The notes under the pieces were generated by a model that was not told where the DNA came from, searched no databases, and saw only the letters and a program-made list of their open reading frames with translations. From Agelaius tricolor (Eukaryota > Chordata > Aves > Passeriformes > Icteridae), in assembly GCA_023055355.1 (NCBI GenBank), contig JALJCS010000004.1, positions 18,812,244 to 18,876,243 on the forward strand: a stretch of 64,000 nt of DNA, given 5' to 3'. The position numbers and the translations under genes are program-made. How positions within the stretch are numbered: position 1 is the first letter of the stretch; every line of letters begins with the position of its first letter. Shown in pieces: positions 62,031 through 64,000 of the stretch.

Positions 62031-64000
62031 TCTTGCTAAGTGGAAGACACTGAGGTGAAATCCCTTCTTACTATTCTACATTTTTTAGAAATTCAATGTG
62101 GAAGAAAAGCCCCAACAGTAAAATCTCCAACCATTTCTGTTCTGCTTTTTTTCACACTGCAGGGTATTGACCTCTGGCTACTTCATATATCTAATAATCA
62201 TCTAAACTTCTGTGACAAAAAAATCTACAGACATTTCCACCCAAAAATAGTCATCAAGTAAATGAGAAAATTAGAAATTAATGAACCCAGAGTATAAGAA
62301 CAGAGAAACCAACAAAATTACTTGAGTGACACTTTTTAAAAACCAACAATTTATGCTTTCCTAAAGCAGCATCAATTATTGGAAAGAGGCTTTTTATTGG
62401 TTACTTTCAAACCAAAAGTACTAGAACACTACTAGCATAAGAGTTTGTGAAAAGCAAGGTTGAATTGCTTTTAACGGACATTTATTAAACTAAGGAATTC
62501 CTCATGCTTGTTTTCCCTCTTGTTTTAATTTTGATTGGAAAGTAAGGATGGACTATTTTTTCTCTTTATAGTTGATCTTTTTCAGGACACATTTTTGCAA
62601 AAAAAATTTTTAATATCAGACATCCTTAAATATCTGTTGTATCTTTAAATGCTTAAAGTGAACAGAATAACCTTCACAAGAAAACTTTAATTGAAGAGTA
62701 TTTTCACTTGTGTGGAAACTGACTAAGCAAAAAGTTCATTGTATCCTGATGTGTGAAATGAAGATTTGACAACTCCACACCCTATGCTTTATCAGCAGTC
62801 AATAGCTGCAGGTCTATATAATTGTCAGTATGCTACTCTACTGGTTGAAATTAGCTAGTCAAACATAATTTAGGACAATATTAAGTGTTAACAGGCCAGC
62901 AGAATATATTCAGTCTAGAGCAAGGAAATATTCTGTCTCCAGGTGAAAGAAATAATGTATATAACTATAGCTTCTGGCTGCTTCATGTTTGAATTCACAT
63001 ATTAAAGTATTTCTATAGCTTTTTATATATCAAAAAATTACTTGCATGGAATACTAAACTTACAGAAAATATTTGAGATTCCATGACTACTTTTTAGAAA
63101 TGTCGTCCAGGTAAATGGTGAAAATCTGCTTGAGAAGTGGATTTGGTGGATCAAAGGTACACTTACCTGTCTGTTTGCTAACTGGCAAGTAATATTTAAA
63201 AAATTGTGGGTAAAAGACATCTTGTGCACTACTGATTAAAGTATGAATTACCATAAGTCCTCTCTCTGGTTTCCCAATGCCATTTTCTGTTTTGCTTTAC
63301 CAGAGAACATTCAGACATATAGTAAATTTAGATTTAGGATTTCAAAACCAATTTTCAAGCATGACCAAAATCCACTTGCTCACCCTAGAAGTTTGCCTCA
63401 TCACCTAAAAATCACCAGCATGAAAAATTTTGAGAGAACTATGTCAATAACCACATCAACAATAGACATTCAATGTAAAATGTATCCCTGTAAAGCCGGC
63501 AAAATTGTGATGACTTTATTTCATTGTATCTGTACATTTCCACGTTACATAAAGGTTACTAAATTACACTTTGTGTTATTGTGCTAGTAGTGAAATCTGC
63601 TTAGAAGGCAGCAGACTGCACACATCACTAAAATACCACAATTTAATAGAAATGGAAGAACTTTATCTATATTTTTTAACTTGGTGAAATTCATTTGGGT
63701 CATTATTGCAACATTGCACTTTCAGTACATTAGAAGTTCAGCTCTATGAATGGAAAATCCATCTAACGAAACTGCTACTAAAATGTGTTCAGTATTATGT
63801 TGCAGTGTCAGCACAGGGAGAAGTCTATAAGAAGCCAACGTCTTTCTAATGGGAAAAAAAAAAGGAATGAAGAATACAATCTCTTGCAAGTAAAGGTCAC
63901 ATGAAAAAGTGAAATAAGAATAAGCATGTATTCTGTAACCTTTTCAGCATATTGATGAGAACTGCATCTAACAAAGTGCAGGATGTGTGTACGGAAACAC
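62031..64000. other. AT-rich DNA, one unassigned 114-codon frame
   Basis: No repeat family is identified. A plus-strand frame at 63243-63587 runs 114 codons, long for this composition, and contains a very good acceptor-like TTTTCTGTTTTGCTTTACCAG ending near 63302. No matching donor or known protein motif is seen, so it is not called a gene. Confidence 0.45.

Noticed and set aside
1..64000. CRISPR arrays, tRNA or rRNA genes, bacterial-type operons
   Set aside because: No regularly spaced repeats, tRNA-like cloverleaf boxes or rRNA segments were seen on reading both strands; the repeat content is vertebrate.

Overview
The window reads as intergenic or deep intronic DNA from a bird, most likely a songbird. 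It is AT-rich, has no convincing complete protein-coding gene, and carries the repeat set expected of an avian genome: CR1 LINE fragments (seven, plus one ancient candidate and one tail-only remnant) and long terminal repeats of endogenous retroviruses. No Alu, L1, MIR or bacterial-type gene organisation is recognisable. The bird call is an inference from the CR1 tails (repeats of the ATTCTATGATTCTATGA type) and from LTR families recalled from bird genomes. No species can be named.

Layout. 1-2.6 kb: a solo LTR (130-563), then an LTR with a decayed tRNA-Trp primer-binding site and leader DNA (1332-2590). 4.8-10.2 kb: an ancient CR1-like tail, a large internally deleted CR1 (6300-7614, minus) and a CR1 3' end (9815-10175, plus). 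10.8-11.8 kb: a nearly 1-kb LTR on the minus strand. 11.8-18.2 kb: featureless AT-rich DNA with a G-quadruplex-capable tract. 18.2-20.8 kb: a GC- and CpG-richer patch, a (GTA)18 microsatellite, and a second copy of the first LTR family. 21-25 kb: two CR1 pieces, including a 1.17-kb one that reaches into the reverse transcriptase. 25-33 kb: mostly featureless, with one short CR1 tail. 33.1-33.5 kb: the best candidate exon in the window (minus strand). 34.1-40.0 kb: an ERVL-like LTR, a CR1 and a second copy of the 10.8-kb LTR family. 40.9 kb: (TA)25. 51.3-52.8 kb: a 61-bp tandem duplication, a CR1 and a 35-bp direct repeat pair. 58-59.2 kb: an unclassified GC-richer block with an internal duplication. 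61.5-62.0 kb: a second copy of the 34-kb ERVL-like LTR. Much of 40-51, 53-58 and 62-64 kb holds nothing I can identify.

The features do not form a gene system. Each mobile element is an independent, decayed insertion and the LTRs are solo or truncated. Nearly all short open frames are either antisense shadows of CR1 or LTR sequence or chance frames in AT-rich DNA. The points most worth following are the candidate exon at 33133-33451, the CR1 whose endonuclease region abuts its 3' end with no reverse transcriptase, the 35-bp repeat pair around 52 kb, the CpG-richer patch at 18.4-18.75 kb, and two stretches that look like conserved non-coding enhancers (50.4-50.8 and 60.35-60.55 kb). I did not find an undescribed biological system here.
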